Of a DNA stretch of 35,280 bases, positions 7,875 to 15,891 are shown in pieces. Each line of letters begins with the position of its first letter. Position 1 is the stretch's first letter. The stretch covers positions 1-35,280 of the forward strand of contig NZ_BQUN01000139.1 of the NCBI RefSeq assembly GCF_026008495.1. Reading direction: 5' to 3'. This DNA comes from Streptomyces sp. A012304. Lineage in GTDB: Bacteria > Actinomycetota > Actinomycetes > Streptomycetales > Streptomycetaceae. Under the pieces are notes generated by a model. That model saw nothing but the letters and a program-made list of their open reading frames with translations. It did not search any database and had not been told where the DNA came from. The position numbers were made by a program, and so were the translations under genes.

Positions 7875-8432
7875 AGCCGCTGGTGTTCGCGCTGGGTGTG
7901 GAAGGTCCAGTAGGCGTCGAGGTCGTTGTTGGCGGTGAGGGCGCGGAGGCGGAGGACGGCTTCGGCTCCTTCGAGGCCCCAGCGGGCGCCGGTGATGTCG
8001 AGGCGGTCGCCGATGAGGTGGCGGCAGGTGCCTTCGACGGCGCCGGTGGCGATGGGCCAGCCGGCTTCGAGTGCGGTGTCGTAGTGGAGCTGGTCGAGGT
8101 GGCCGGTGAGGTAGCGGTGGCAGCCGGTGACGGCCCGGCGGCGTGAGCCGGGCAGGCGTTCACGGTCGGCCTGGGCCAGCATCTCGTCGGCGGCGCGGAG
8201 TGCTTGGCCTGCGAGGATCGTGGTGAGATGGTCGGCGGCCCATGCCTCGGCCTCGCGGCTGCCCGGGGGTGTGGAAGGCGTGTGCGGCGGCCCAGACGTA
8301 CTCCGCGACGTGGATGAAGTCGAGCAGGACGTGGACGGTGATGTTGCGGCGCTCGGCTGCGGCGTGGATGGGGCCGAGCTGGTGGTGGGCGCCGTCGACG
8401 AGCTGGCCGTGCTGCACGTCGCGCATCTTCTC
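7832..8432 (-). pseudogene. ISKra4-family transposase, C-terminal remnant
   Basis: Minus-strand coding ending at 7832. The upstream part (MRDVQHGQLVDGAHH ... VHVLLDFIHVAEYVWAAAHAF) is in one frame and the downstream part (LTGHLDQLHYDTALEAGWPI, ATGAVEGTCRHLIGDRLDI, GARWGLEGAEAVLRLRAL) in another; an extra C near 8263 separates them. The GAVEGTCRHL and RWGLxGAEA blocks are characteristic of ISKra4/Kra4-like transposases. The N-terminal half is missing beyond about 8432. It cannot transpose on its own. Confidence 0.8.
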
Positions 8433-8444
8433 GGATGACGGTGG

Positions 8445-8473
8445 GCCCCCGCGTCAGGGCAGGAAGCGGGGGC
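8445..8473 (-). terminator. Hairpin terminator after the oxidoreductase gene
   Basis: GCCCCCGC at 8445-8452 pairs perfectly with GCGGGGGC at 8466-8473 across a 13-base loop. It lies 28 bases past the stop of the minus-strand oxidoreductase gene, the position expected for its terminator. Confidence 0.6.
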
Positions 8474-8500
8474 TCGGAGACGCCGCCGACGGTGGCGCGG

Positions 8501-9388
8501 TCAGTCTGCCTGCGGCGCGGACTTCTCCAGGAGGAGCGGGAACAGCGCCGCAGGCAGGTCGGCTCCGCGCCCGGCCTCCACTGCGCGCTGGTAGAGCTTG
8601 CGCGCACCTTCCGTCATCGGGCCACGCAGGCCGATGTCGTGGGAGGACGTGGTGGCCAGTTCCATACAGGCGAAGAACGTGTCGATGGTCGCCTCGTCCG
8701 TGCTGTAGTCGCCCTTCTCGACGCGGTCCACCGAGTCGCGGAGTTCGCGTTCCAGGATCGCCACGGTCGGCAGCGTGTGGTTGAGCAGCCTCCGGGGCGA
8801 GACGCCGTACGCCGACGCGAACGCCAGTGCTTCCTGGAAGGCGCCTTCCGCAGCCATGTAGAAGATGAGCATGCCGAGGTCCAGGGCACAGGCGTCGCCC
8901 ACGTTGTCGCCCGCGTGGTTGGTGGTGCCGCCGAGCAACAGCAGGGTCGGCTCCAACTCGTTCCAGATCTCCGCGGGCCCGGAGAAGACGACACCTCCAC
9001 CCGGCTGGCCGATGTCCTTGGGGTACGCGGCGATGGTCCCGTGCAGATAGCGGCCACCACGCTCCCTGACCCACGCGTCGGTCTCGATCGCGTGGTTGGG
9101 TGTTCCCGTCGCGAGGTTGACGATCGTCCGTCCGTCGAGCCGGACGTCGTCGCCCAGGGCTGTGCGCAGCGCCGCGCTGTCGGTGAGGACCGAGATGACC
9201 ACCGGGCTCGCCTGGGCGGCGGCGACCGCCGACTCCGCCACGCCGGCACCCCGCTCGCGGAGCTTCTCCGCTTTGGTGGCGGTGCGGTTCCACACCGTGA
9301 CCTCCCGACCGCCTTCCACGATCGCGGACGCGACCGCCGTCCCCATCAGGCCGAGACCGAGAACACTTACGTCGGACAAGGTGTCCAC
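8501..9388 (-). CDS. Imine-reductase-like NAD(P) oxidoreductase
   Basis: 295 residues of the 6-phosphogluconate/3-hydroxyisobutyrate dehydrogenase superfamily. The N-terminal Rossmann motif is GLGLMG (11-16), and the block GTIAAYPKDIGQPGG plus an Asp in CALDLGML matches the imine reductase (IRED) branch, where that Asp is a proton donor in part of the family. Likely reaction: NADPH-dependent reduction of cyclic imines, or the reverse. GTG 9388 sits almost on the GAGGAAG ribosome site; TTG 9379 would have better spacing and is a good alternative start. It lies 60 bases after the permease stop on the same strand, so the two are probably one operon. Confidence 0.8.
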   Translation of the reverse strand: MDTLSDVSVLGLGLMGTAVASAIVEGGREVTVWNRTATKAEKLRERGAGVAESAVAAAQASPVVISVLTDSAALRTALGDDVRLDGRTIVNLATGTPNHAIETDAWVRERGGRYLHGTIAAYPKDIGQPGGGVVFSGPAEIWNELEPTLLLLGGTTNHAGDNVGDACALDLGMLIFYMAAEGAFQEALAFASAYGVSPRRLLNHTLPTVAILERELRDSVDRVEKGDYSTDEATIDTFFACMELATTSSHDIGLRGPMTEGARKLYQRAVEAGRGADLPAALFPLLLEKSAPQAD

Positions 9389-9448
9389 CTTCCTCTTTCG
9401 TTCATTTTCGTACAGGCCCTGCGGGTCGGAGTGGCGGCTGCTCGGTGC

Positions 9449-10960
9449 CTACTGCCGGCCGATGCGCTCGTAGACGTCCGGGCGGGACCGGCGGTAGACC
9501 AAGGCCGTGATGACGCCCACTACGAACGTTCCATAGACCAGGGCGAACATCCCGTTTGTCAGGCTCTTGGAGCCACTGATGAGGGTGCTGAAGTTCTGCG
9601 TCGCCAGGACCAGCGACACGGCGAGACCGGTGAGAGCGAGGACGGGCGCGACCACTGACTTCCAGACGTTGGTGTCGCTCGGCCTGGTCCGCCGGAGGTA
9701 GACGGGGATCGCGACTCCGGTGACCAGCAGCAGGACGATCAGTGCGTAGCCGAAGACGCCGCTCAGGGTCGCGTACAGAAGGGTGGGGTCGGCCGCGAAG
9801 ATGACGAAGGGCGCCAGGCCGAGGACCGTCGTCACGGTGGTGACCAGGGACGCGCGGTAGGGGGCGCCCTGGCGGGGGTGCACCTTGCTGAGCCCCTTGT
9901 GCAGGATTCCGTCCGCGCCGAGGTTGTAGAGATAGCGAGCCGTGATGTTGTGACTGGACAGCGCCGCGGCGAAGATGCTCGTGGTGAGCAGCACGGTGGC
10001 CAGGTCAACCACGACGCGCCCGCTGTACGCGGCGGCGCTGTCCATGAACGACTGGGTCGGGTTGGCAGCCGTGGCAGCCACCACCTTGTCGGTGCCGTAC
10101 GCCTGGATCAGCAGCCACGCGCTGCCGGCGTACAGGAGCGTCACCAGGCCGATGAACAGGTACGCCGCCCTGGGCACGGTGCGATCCGGGTCGCGCACCT
10201 CGTCGCGGAAGATGGTGGTCGCCTCGAACCCGCCGAAACAGAGGATGGCGAACAGCAGCGCGATACCCGTCGACCCCGAGAGGGCCGCGTGCGGGGTGAA
10301 GGAGGAGAGGCTGAAACCCGAGGCGCCGCCCTTGGACACCACGGAGGCGTCGTAGACCAGGACGATGACGACCTCGCACACCAGCACCACGGACAGGATG
10401 CGCGCTGACACGTCGAGCTTGAAATAGCCCAGCACGCCGACGACCGCCACCAGCGCCAGGCCCCAGAGCCACCAGCTGATCGCCGGTCCGTGGTACCTGT
10501 CGTGGATGAGCGACTTGAGCACCAGACCGAAATACGCGTAGCAGGACAGGGTGATGGCGTAGTAGCACAGGAGTGCCAGGAAGGAGGAGCCCAGCCCGAC
10601 GACCCGGCCCAGGCCTGCGGTGATGTAGGCGTAGAACCCACCGGGATTGGGGAGATGCCGGGCCATCGTGGTGAAGCCGGCGGCGAACAGGGCCAGGATC
10701 ACGCCTGCCGCCACGAAGGCCATCGGTGCGCCGATCAGGGCCAGGATCACGCCTGCCGCCACGAAGGCCATCGGTGCGCCGATGCCGTTGCCGTAGCCGA
10801 CGACGAGCGGGATGAAGCCGACGACGACCGCCATGGGTGCGTTGAAGGCCAGCACGGTGAACAGTAGGTGGAACATGCTGAGGTTGCCGCGCAACTGGGG
10901 CTCTGAAGCGACTCCCACGGACGGCACCTCCGTCTCGGTCACTGGTCTCACGGAACTCAT
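9449..10960 (-). CDS. APC superfamily amino acid/amine permease
   Basis: 503 residues with about a dozen hydrophobic segments. The N-terminal pattern (LLFTVLAFNAPMAVVVGFIP), the GGFYAYITAGLGR segment and the FGGFEATTIFRDEVRDP motif are typical of amino acid-polyamine-organocation permeases. ATG 10960 follows an AGGAGAC ribosome site. Likely a membrane importer of an amino acid or amine. It is the first gene of an operon with the imine-reductase-like gene. The second membrane segment holds a perfect 48-base tandem duplication (GAPMAFVAAGVILALI twice), which adds 16 residues and may disturb packing. Confidence 0.9.
   Translation of the reverse strand: MSSVRPVTETEVPSVGVASEPQLRGNLSMFHLLFTVLAFNAPMAVVVGFIPLVVGYGNGIGAPMAFVAAGVILALIGAPMAFVAAGVILALFAAGFTTMARHLPNPGGFYAYITAGLGRVVGLGSSFLALLCYYAITLSCYAYFGLVLKSLIHDRYHGPAISWWLWGLALVAVVGVLGYFKLDVSARILSVVLVCEVVIVLVYDASVVSKGGASGFSLSSFTPHAALSGSTGIALLFAILCFGGFEATTIFRDEVRDPDRTVPRAAYLFIGLVTLLYAGSAWLLIQAYGTDKVVAATAANPTQSFMDSAAAYSGRVVVDLATVLLTTSIFAAALSSHNITARYLYNLGADGILHKGLSKVHPRQGAPYRASLVTTVTTVLGLAPFVIFAADPTLLYATLSGVFGYALIVLLLVTGVAIPVYLRRTRPSDTNVWKSVVAPVLALTGLAVSLVLATQNFSTLISGSKSLTNGMFALVYGTFVVGVITALVYRRSRPDVYERIGRQ
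10688..10783. repeat. Perfect 48-bp tandem duplication in permease gene
   Basis: Positions 10688-10735 and 10736-10783 are identical. The unit is a multiple of three, so the permease frame stays open and 16 residues of a membrane helix are duplicated. This may be a replication-slippage event or an assembly artefact. Confidence 0.9.
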
Positions 10961-11550
10961 GGGTTGTCTCCTGACGATGGCCCCTGCCCCTGGACAGGGG
11001 CTTCGGCGGTGAGGGTTGGGATCTGAGCGGGCTGCCCTTGGAGTTCGTGTCTCGGCCGGGTCCAGGATGAGATCAGTCCGGACTGGGTGAGTTGCGTGCA
11101 GCCGACCGAATTGGTCGAAAGACTAGGTCGCGTGTCCGGAAGCAGGCAAGACGGGGGGGCGGTAAATTCTTTGTTTCGCGTGACAGGGGCAAGGAAAGGA
11201 ATCCTCTCCGAAGATTGCGATTAACTCCGACACGGCACGACACCCCGGAAGCAACGAGGTCCGGTGCCAACTCGGCCCGTATTGCGGTGAGGTCAGCGGC
11301 ATTGACGGGACGCGCTCATCGCGACCTCGCCTGGGCTACATTCATCCACGTCAACGCGATGTGCCGATCGAGGGCACGCGGGAACGCGGTAAGTGCACCG
11401 CCCGCCGAAACGTGCGGGAAACGCAATTCAAGGAATGCCGAGTGCTTCTGCACTCGCAGGGAAGGGCCTCCCTGTACCGGGTGACCGGCACCGCCTGCCT
11501 TCGATCACCTGGGTAAGCAGCCGCCGGAGCCAATCAACTTGGTCGTGCGA
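10961..11550. other. Intergenic leader of permease operon
   Basis: About 590 bases between the minus-strand permease start and the esterase stop. GCCCCTG at 10980-10986 pairs with CAGGGGC at 10995-11001 just upstream of the permease ribosome site and would form a leader hairpin on its mRNA. A lower-GC stretch at about 11100-11240 is the likeliest promoter area, but no clear -35/-10 pair was found. Two hairpins at 11441-11475 are listed separately. No gene was supported. Confidence 0.4.
11441..11475 (-). terminator. Two adjacent hairpins after esterase gene
   Basis: GAGTGC-TTCT-GCACTC (11441-11456) and CAGGGA-AGGGCC-TCCCTG (11458-11475) are back-to-back perfect 6-bp stems, 75-110 bases past the minus-strand esterase stop. 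They are plausible as its terminator. Confidence 0.35.
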
Positions 11551-12501
11551 TCAGGAACTGTCATCCTGGGTGTCAGCCCCGAACGCGTGGACGAGGTGCC
11601 CGGCGGCGTCGTCGACCGCCTCCTTCGCCCGTGCGATGGTTCCGACCTCGGTGAAGAAAGCGTGGAAGACGCCCGGGTAGCGCTTGGCGGCGCTTCGTAC
11701 GCCGTCCTCTCGTAGCCGGCGGGCGAAGTCCTCCCCGTCGTCGCGCAGCGGGTCGCACTCCGCGGTGATGATGAACGCCGGCGGGAGGCCTCGCAGGTCG
11801 CGAGCGTTCGCGGGCACGGCGAGCGGGTCGGCGCGGTCGGCCTCGTCGCGCAGGTACTGGTCCCAGAACCACAGGACGTCGTCGCTGGTGATCAATGGAC
11901 CGTCGGCGTACTCGGTCCAGGACGGGCGTGGCACGCCGTACTCGGTGGGCGGGTAGGCCAGCAACTGGAAGACGATGGGCGGGCCGCCCCGGTCGCGGGC
12001 GAGCAGGCACACGGCCACGGAGAGGTTGGCGCCGGCGCTGTCGCCGCCGATCGCGATGCGGGACGAGTCTGCGCCCAGTTCGGCGGCGTGGGAGGACACC
12101 CAGGTCAGGGCGCGGAAGCAGTCGTCGAGCGGCTCGGGGAACTTGTGCTCGGGCGCGAGACGGTAGTCCACCGAGACGACGACACAGCCCGCCGCCGTCG
12201 ACAGTGTGCGGCACAGGGCGTCCACGCCGTCCAGACCACCCACCGTCCAGCCGCCTCCGTGGAGGTATACCAGGACCGGCAGTCCGGCCTCGGGGCCGGG
12301 CCGGTACACCCTGACCGGGATCTCGGCTTCCGCGCCGGGGACGGTCCGGTCGTACACCTCGTGGATGACCGGAGGCGGAAGGTCGGAGGCGCGTGCGCGG
12401 ACCCACTCTCGTGCACCCGCAACGCCCAGCCGGTGCAGCGGTCGCGGAAGCAGCTCCTTGAGCAGGTCGGCCGACGCCTGCGCGTCGGGATCGAGTTTCA
12501 C
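11551..12501 (-). CDS. HSL-family alpha/beta hydrolase (esterase)
   Basis: 316 residues. HGGGW at 81-85 forms the oxyanion hole of the hormone-sensitive-lipase family, GDSAG at 153-157 holds the nucleophile Ser155, and ECDPLRDDG and GVFHAF supply Asp and His. The start is GTG 12501 with GGAGG four to five bases before it. It overlaps by GTGA the stop of an SDR remnant, so it was once translationally coupled to an SDR gene. Likely hydrolyses short- to medium-chain carboxylic esters in the cytoplasm. It could open esters or lactones made by a Baeyer-Villiger enzyme such as the one at 16.8 kb, but this link is inference. Confidence 0.9.
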   Translation of the reverse strand: MKLDPDAQASADLLKELLPRPLHRLGVAGAREWVRARASDLPPPVIHEVYDRTVPGAEAEIPVRVYRPGPEAGLPVLVYLHGGGWTVGGLDGVDALCRTLSTAAGCVVVSVDYRLAPEHKFPEPLDDCFRALTWVSSHAAELGADSSRIAIGGDSAGANLSVAVCLLARDRGGPPIVFQLLAYPPTEYGVPRPSWTEYADGPLITSDDVLWFWDQYLRDEADRADPLAVPANARDLRGLPPAFIITAECDPLRDDGEDFARRLREDGVRSAAKRYPGVFHAFFTEVGTIARAKEAVDDAAGHLVHAFGADTQDDSS

Positions 12502-12634
12502 GGTGCCTCCGGGACGGTGCGCGACGTGCAGGGCTCAGGGGTCACCGGACAGTGACAGGACATTCCGCCGTTGACGGCGAGGGTGGTGCCGGTGATGTAC
12601 GCCGAGGCCGGGCCGGCGAGGAGGACGACTGCCG
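12498..12634 (-). pseudogene. SDR C-terminal remnant
   Basis: Minus-strand frame reading AVVLLAGPASAYITGTTLAV, then NGGM and a stop at 12498-12500. 'LAGPASAYITGTTLxVxGG' is the classic C-terminus of FabG-like short-chain dehydrogenases. The catalytic Ser-Tyr-Lys and NAD-binding parts are missing. It is joined out of frame to the truncated acyl-CoA dehydrogenase near 12635. It keeps a coupled overlap with the esterase gene. Confidence 0.75.
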
Positions 12635-12636
12635 GC

Positions 12637-13288
12637 CCCCGAAGAGGTTTTCGTCGAGTGTCCCGATATGCCGGACGGTCTTCGTCCGCGGATTGTCGGC
12701 GTCGACGAGGAACATGGTGGCGCCCCCGCGTTCGCCGGGTTCACCCGAGGTCCGTGCCATGACGATCGTGAAGCCCGCTCCGTCGGCACCGGTGATGAAC
12801 CACTTGCGGCCGTCGATGCGCCGGCCGCCCGGAACCCGTTCGGCGCGCGTGGTCAGCGCGGCCGGGTCCGATCCCGCACCGGGGGCCGGTTCGGTCATCG
12901 CGAAGCACGACCGGATCTCGCCGGTGGCGAGCGGGCGCAGATAGCGCTCCTTCTGCTCGGGGGTCGCGACGGCCTCCAGCAGGTGCATGTTGCCCCCGTC
13001 GGGAGCGGCGATGTTCAGCGCCAGCGGGCCGAGCAGCGAGTAGCCCGTCTCCTCGAACACCACGGTGCGGCCCCGCATGTCCAGTCCGTGACCGCCGTAC
13101 TCGGCCGCGACATCGGGGGCGAAAAACCCCGCCTCCTTCGCCGCACACTGGAGGTCCACTCGTACGGCCTCCGAGTGGACGACTCCCCTGTGCCGGTCCT
13201 CGACGGGGAGCACGGTCTCCCGGATGAAGCGGGCGCCGGGGTCGGCGAGCTCCGCCACGACCGGGCCGGGGAAGAGATCGACAGTCAT
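12637..13288 (-). pseudogene. Acyl-CoA dehydrogenase, C-terminally deleted
   Basis: From ATG 13288 (ribosome site AGGAGT at 13293-13298) about 217 residues of an acyl-CoA dehydrogenase are readable: N-terminal helices, LLGPLALNIAAPDGGNMHLL, the FAD-binding CFAMTEPAPGAGSDP, WFITGADGAGFTIVMA, and the middle beta domain to DENLFGG. The C-terminal helical domain, with the catalytic base, is missing; out-of-frame SDR sequence follows. The open frame continues to 12542 as nonsense. It is clearly paralogous to the intact gene at 30788-31984, which continues past the same point. A deletion removed its 3' half and the 5' half of an SDR. Confidence 0.85.
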
Positions 13289-13298
13289 GAGTACTCCT

Positions 13299-13322
13299 GT
13301 CGGCTAATGAGGGTTAGCCGAC
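13299..13322. promoter_or_regulatory. TetR-type operator palindrome
   Basis: GTCGGCTAA-TGAGGG-TTAGCCGAC is a perfect 9-bp inverted repeat directly upstream of the acyl-CoA dehydrogenase ribosome site and within the divergent region shared with the TetR gene at 13441. Its core GCTAATGANNNTTAGC is the same as the palindrome at 29942-29959 next to a paralogous TetR gene. A further self-complementary GGCTAGCC lies at 13389-13396, nearer the TetR start. Confidence 0.7.
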
Positions 13323-13440
13323 TGTAAGGCGGCACAGACCGGATGACAAGGGCCAGGCATTCGATCCGATGAAGCTCCTGCTACTTTTGGCTAGCCGGTC
13401 TGCACTGGCATGGGAGTACAAAACCGAGGGGTGAGCGGGG

Positions 13441-14028
13441 ATGACCGTGTCGGGATCGCGGGCCGAGGGCATCCGCGCCGCAGCGCTGGACCTGTTCACC
13501 AGGCTCGGCTACGGGGCGACCACGATGGCCGACATCGGCGCGGCGGTGGGGATCCGCGGACCGAGCCTGTACAAGCACGTCGCGTCCAAGCAGGATCTGC
13601 TCGTGCAGATCATGACGGACACCATGGACAACCTGCTGGCGCTGCACCGGGTGGCCGTCGACAGCAGCAGTGATCCCACCGAGCGGCTGCGGCGCGCCAC
13701 CGAGGCCCACGTGCGCTACCACGCCCGCCATCGGCAGGAGGCGTTCGTCGGCAATCGCGAGATCCGCAGCCTGGCCGAGCCCCACCGTACGAAGATCCTG
13801 ACCCGCCGCGCGGAGTACGCGGCGGGATTCCGCGACCTGGTGACGGAGGGTGTTGCGGCGGGGTGCTTCAGTGTCGCGTCGGCCCGGCTGGCCTCGTACG
13901 CGATCCTGGATCTCGGTATGGGCGTGGCCACCTGGTTCCGGGACGACGGCGAACTGACTGAGGACACCGTGGCCTGGCAGTACGGGGAGTTCGCCCTCAG
14001 TATCGTCGGGGCGCCCCCGCGGTCGTGA
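13441..14028 (+). CDS. TetR/AcrR family regulator
   Basis: 195 residues. The N-terminal helix-turn-helix reads RAAALDLFTRLGYGATTMAD and SLYKHVASKQDLL, typical of TetR repressors; the rest is the ligand-binding helical domain. ATG 13441 follows GAGCGGGG. It is divergent from the acyl-CoA dehydrogenase remnant, with a strong palindrome between them, so it probably repressed that operon in response to an acyl-CoA-like ligand (inference). It is intact and closely related to the broken TetR at 29193-29846. Confidence 0.9.
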   Translation: MTVSGSRAEGIRAAALDLFTRLGYGATTMADIGAAVGIRGPSLYKHVASKQDLLVQIMTDTMDNLLALHRVAVDSSSDPTERLRRATEAHVRYHARHRQEAFVGNREIRSLAEPHRTKILTRRAEYAAGFRDLVTEGVAAGCFSVASARLASYAILDLGMGVATWFRDDGELTEDTVAWQYGEFALSIVGAPPRS

Positions 14029-14038
14029 GCGCGGGGGC
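14013..14038. terminator. Bidirectional hairpin between convergent TetR genes
   Basis: GCCCCCGC at 14013-14020 pairs perfectly with GCGGGGGC at 14031-14038. It overlaps the end of the plus-strand TetR gene and abuts the stop of the convergent one. Confidence 0.55.
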
Positions 14039-14043
14039 AGCGG

Positions 14044-14640
14044 TCAGGGCCGCCCGGCCCGGTGTCCGTCGGCCAGCCGCTCCATCGCCTCGGTGGCCAG
14101 GTCGATGTCGACCATCAGGTGGTCGGGGTCCCGGAACGCCAGCCACTGGTAGACCAGCCCGTCACTCACGGCGGCGATCATGCGGGCCAGTGGCTCCACG
14201 AGCTTCGCCTCGTCACCGTCGCGCATCCCCTTGTTGAGGGTCTTGATCATCACTTCGAGATGGATCTGGTAGGCCTTGGAGGCAAGTTCCCCCTCCTGGC
14301 GCAGGACCCAGAAGAACAGCTCCGCCTGGGCGTGCGCATGCTTCTCGGCAGACTGGTAGTAGCCCATGAGCTGCCGGAGCAGGCTGGCCGCGGTGCGGCC
14401 CAGGCCGGCTCGTTCGCGTACCTGCCAGATGGTGTTCTCCAGCGTGGCGATCTGCTGCTCGTAGATCGCGAAGAAGAGCTCCTCCTTGGAGCTGAAGCAG
14501 TAGTGCAGGCTCGCGAGAGGCGCGCCGGCCTGCGCCGCGATCCGGCGGGTGGTGGCACCGTCCACCCCGAATTCCGCGATCACGTCGACGGCCGCCTGGA
14601 TGAAGACCTCGCGGCGCTGGGTGGCTCGGAGTCGCGCCAT
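14044..14640 (-). CDS. TetR/AcrR family regulator
   Basis: 198 residues. DNA-binding domain: REVFIQAAVDVIAEFGVDG, ATTRRIAAQAGAPLASLHYCF, SSKEELF. The following region keeps the helical TetR C-terminal fold. It is of a different subgroup from the TetR at 13441. It points away from the large operon starting at 15892, with 1.25 kb between, and is the nearest regulator to that operon. Inverted repeats in the gap are possible targets. The target is not known from sequence. Confidence 0.9.
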   Translation of the reverse strand: MARLRATQRREVFIQAAVDVIAEFGVDGATTRRIAAQAGAPLASLHYCFSSKEELFFAIYEQQIATLENTIWQVRERAGLGRTAASLLRQLMGYYQSAEKHAHAQAELFFWVLRQEGELASKAYQIHLEVMIKTLNKGMRDGDEAKLVEPLARMIAAVSDGLVYQWLAFRDPDHLMVDIDLATEAMERLADGHRAGRP

Positions 14641-15161
14641 GGCAGAACCCTATCTACGTGTACGGAGGTGAGTGTCGCCTGTCAGGGTATCGTGACTAAG
14701 TCGCATGTCCATGACGCGCGACTGGCCAGAAGCAGTGCATTGCCGGGGCGCATGGCCCGGCTTCACCAACCGTTCGGACCGACTCGGACCGTTGACCAGG
14801 TTTCGGTACTCCCGGCGTTGAGCCCCTGCCCATCACGGCGACGCGAGGTCACCGTGACTCCAGCCTCATACACTCCGTTGACACCGTCGGCCTTCCTGGA
14901 GGGGACCGCCCGCGTGTGACCGAAGGGTGCGATGATCCGCGGGCGCCGGGGGGTCATACGCGGCGTTCGCCACCGAGGGGACACGGGTCGCCCGGGGTGT
15001 CGCGGGCCGTCGGCGTGGGTGGCGGCGACCGGGCCGCTTGTCCGATGGGCACGGATCAGGGGCGTCACGCGCTTGGACGGAGCCGCCGATCGCGATCTGC
15101 TGGTTGAGACGACCGCCGAGGACGAGACCGCGAAGGTCTGTCCCTTCCAGCGGCTGGACGC

Positions 15162-15195
15162 GATCGCCCACTCGCCGCGATCGCCCACTCGCCGC
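15162..15195. repeat. 17-bp tandem repeat
   Basis: GATCGCCCACTCGCCGC occurs twice without spacer (15162-15178 and 15179-15195) in non-coding sequence. It is a simple duplication with no obvious role. Confidence 0.85.
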
Positions 15196-15568
15196 GAGCG
15201 GTGCTCGCCTCCAGCGCATCGTCCATTCCGATCATGAAGCCCGCCGTCGCCACCTCTGAACCGGCTCCGGGGTCTCGTTCCTGCTGTGCGCGACCAGGAA
15301 GATCGAGTCGGGTATCGCCACGACCGAGGACATCGACATGGGAAGGTGCGTGGCTGCGCACCTCCGCCGCTCCTGGCCCGATGTCGGGCCGGTCTGCTCG
15401 GCGGCAAGACCAGGCGGGGCTTCTGGGCCTGTGCCTGACGTGGATGCCCCCCGGTAAACGTTGTGTTACCAGTCGAATGTTGCGTTCGCCCGACTCACCG
15501 CCGACAGGGCCATCACAGTCACCTCCCGCGAAGTCCCTATCAAGTCCGATTCCCTCTAGATCAAGTGA

Positions 15569-15588
15569 CCAACTTTTCCGCTAGTTGG
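15569..15588. promoter_or_regulatory. Inverted repeat, possible operator
   Basis: CCAACT-TTTCCGCT-AGTTGG is a perfect 6-bp inverted repeat with an 8-base spacer, in the lower-GC region about 300 bases upstream of the large operon. A regulator such as the TetR at 14044-14640 could bind it, but the link is speculative. Confidence 0.25.
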
Positions 15589-15891
15589 CCGGTTGAAGCG
15601 GAGGTGGAGCGTCGCAACCGAAGAGTGTCACCCGGGCCCGGCGCTTCGCCCAGCCCCTCCTGGATCCACTGGTGCCCCCAGGTTACGGGGCTAGGGCGCT
15701 CTCGAATTTCCGCCACATCGACCGTTGACATCAGTTCATACCAGCATCACGATGTGGTCATCGGACTTGGTCTTACGACCCAAAATGGCTCGCCCGACCT
15801 CCTTGTCCCACGCCGGCACCTCGTCAGCCGGTATCCGAGCCTCCCCGCACGTCCCTCCCACCGCCCACCCGGTATGCACAAGGGGTACGAG

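Larger units (their letters stand above)
14641..15891. other. 1.25-kb gap upstream of the large operon
   Basis: No intact gene is supported on either strand. The segment 14930-15420 has coding-like composition but every frame is interrupted or unnatural, so it may be an old gene remnant. It contains a 17-bp tandem repeat (15162-15195), a GGTAA...TTACC inverted repeat (15453-15470) and CCAACT...AGTTGG (15569-15588). TTGACA at 15725-15730 could be a -35 box for the operon, but no good -10 follows at 16-19 bases. The long region from 15440 to the operon is lower in GC and is probably its leader and promoter. Confidence 0.45.

Noticed and set aside
15162..15195. Tandem 17-mer as a CRISPR or iteron
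   Set aside because: Only two copies, no spacer between them, and no replication or cas gene nearby.
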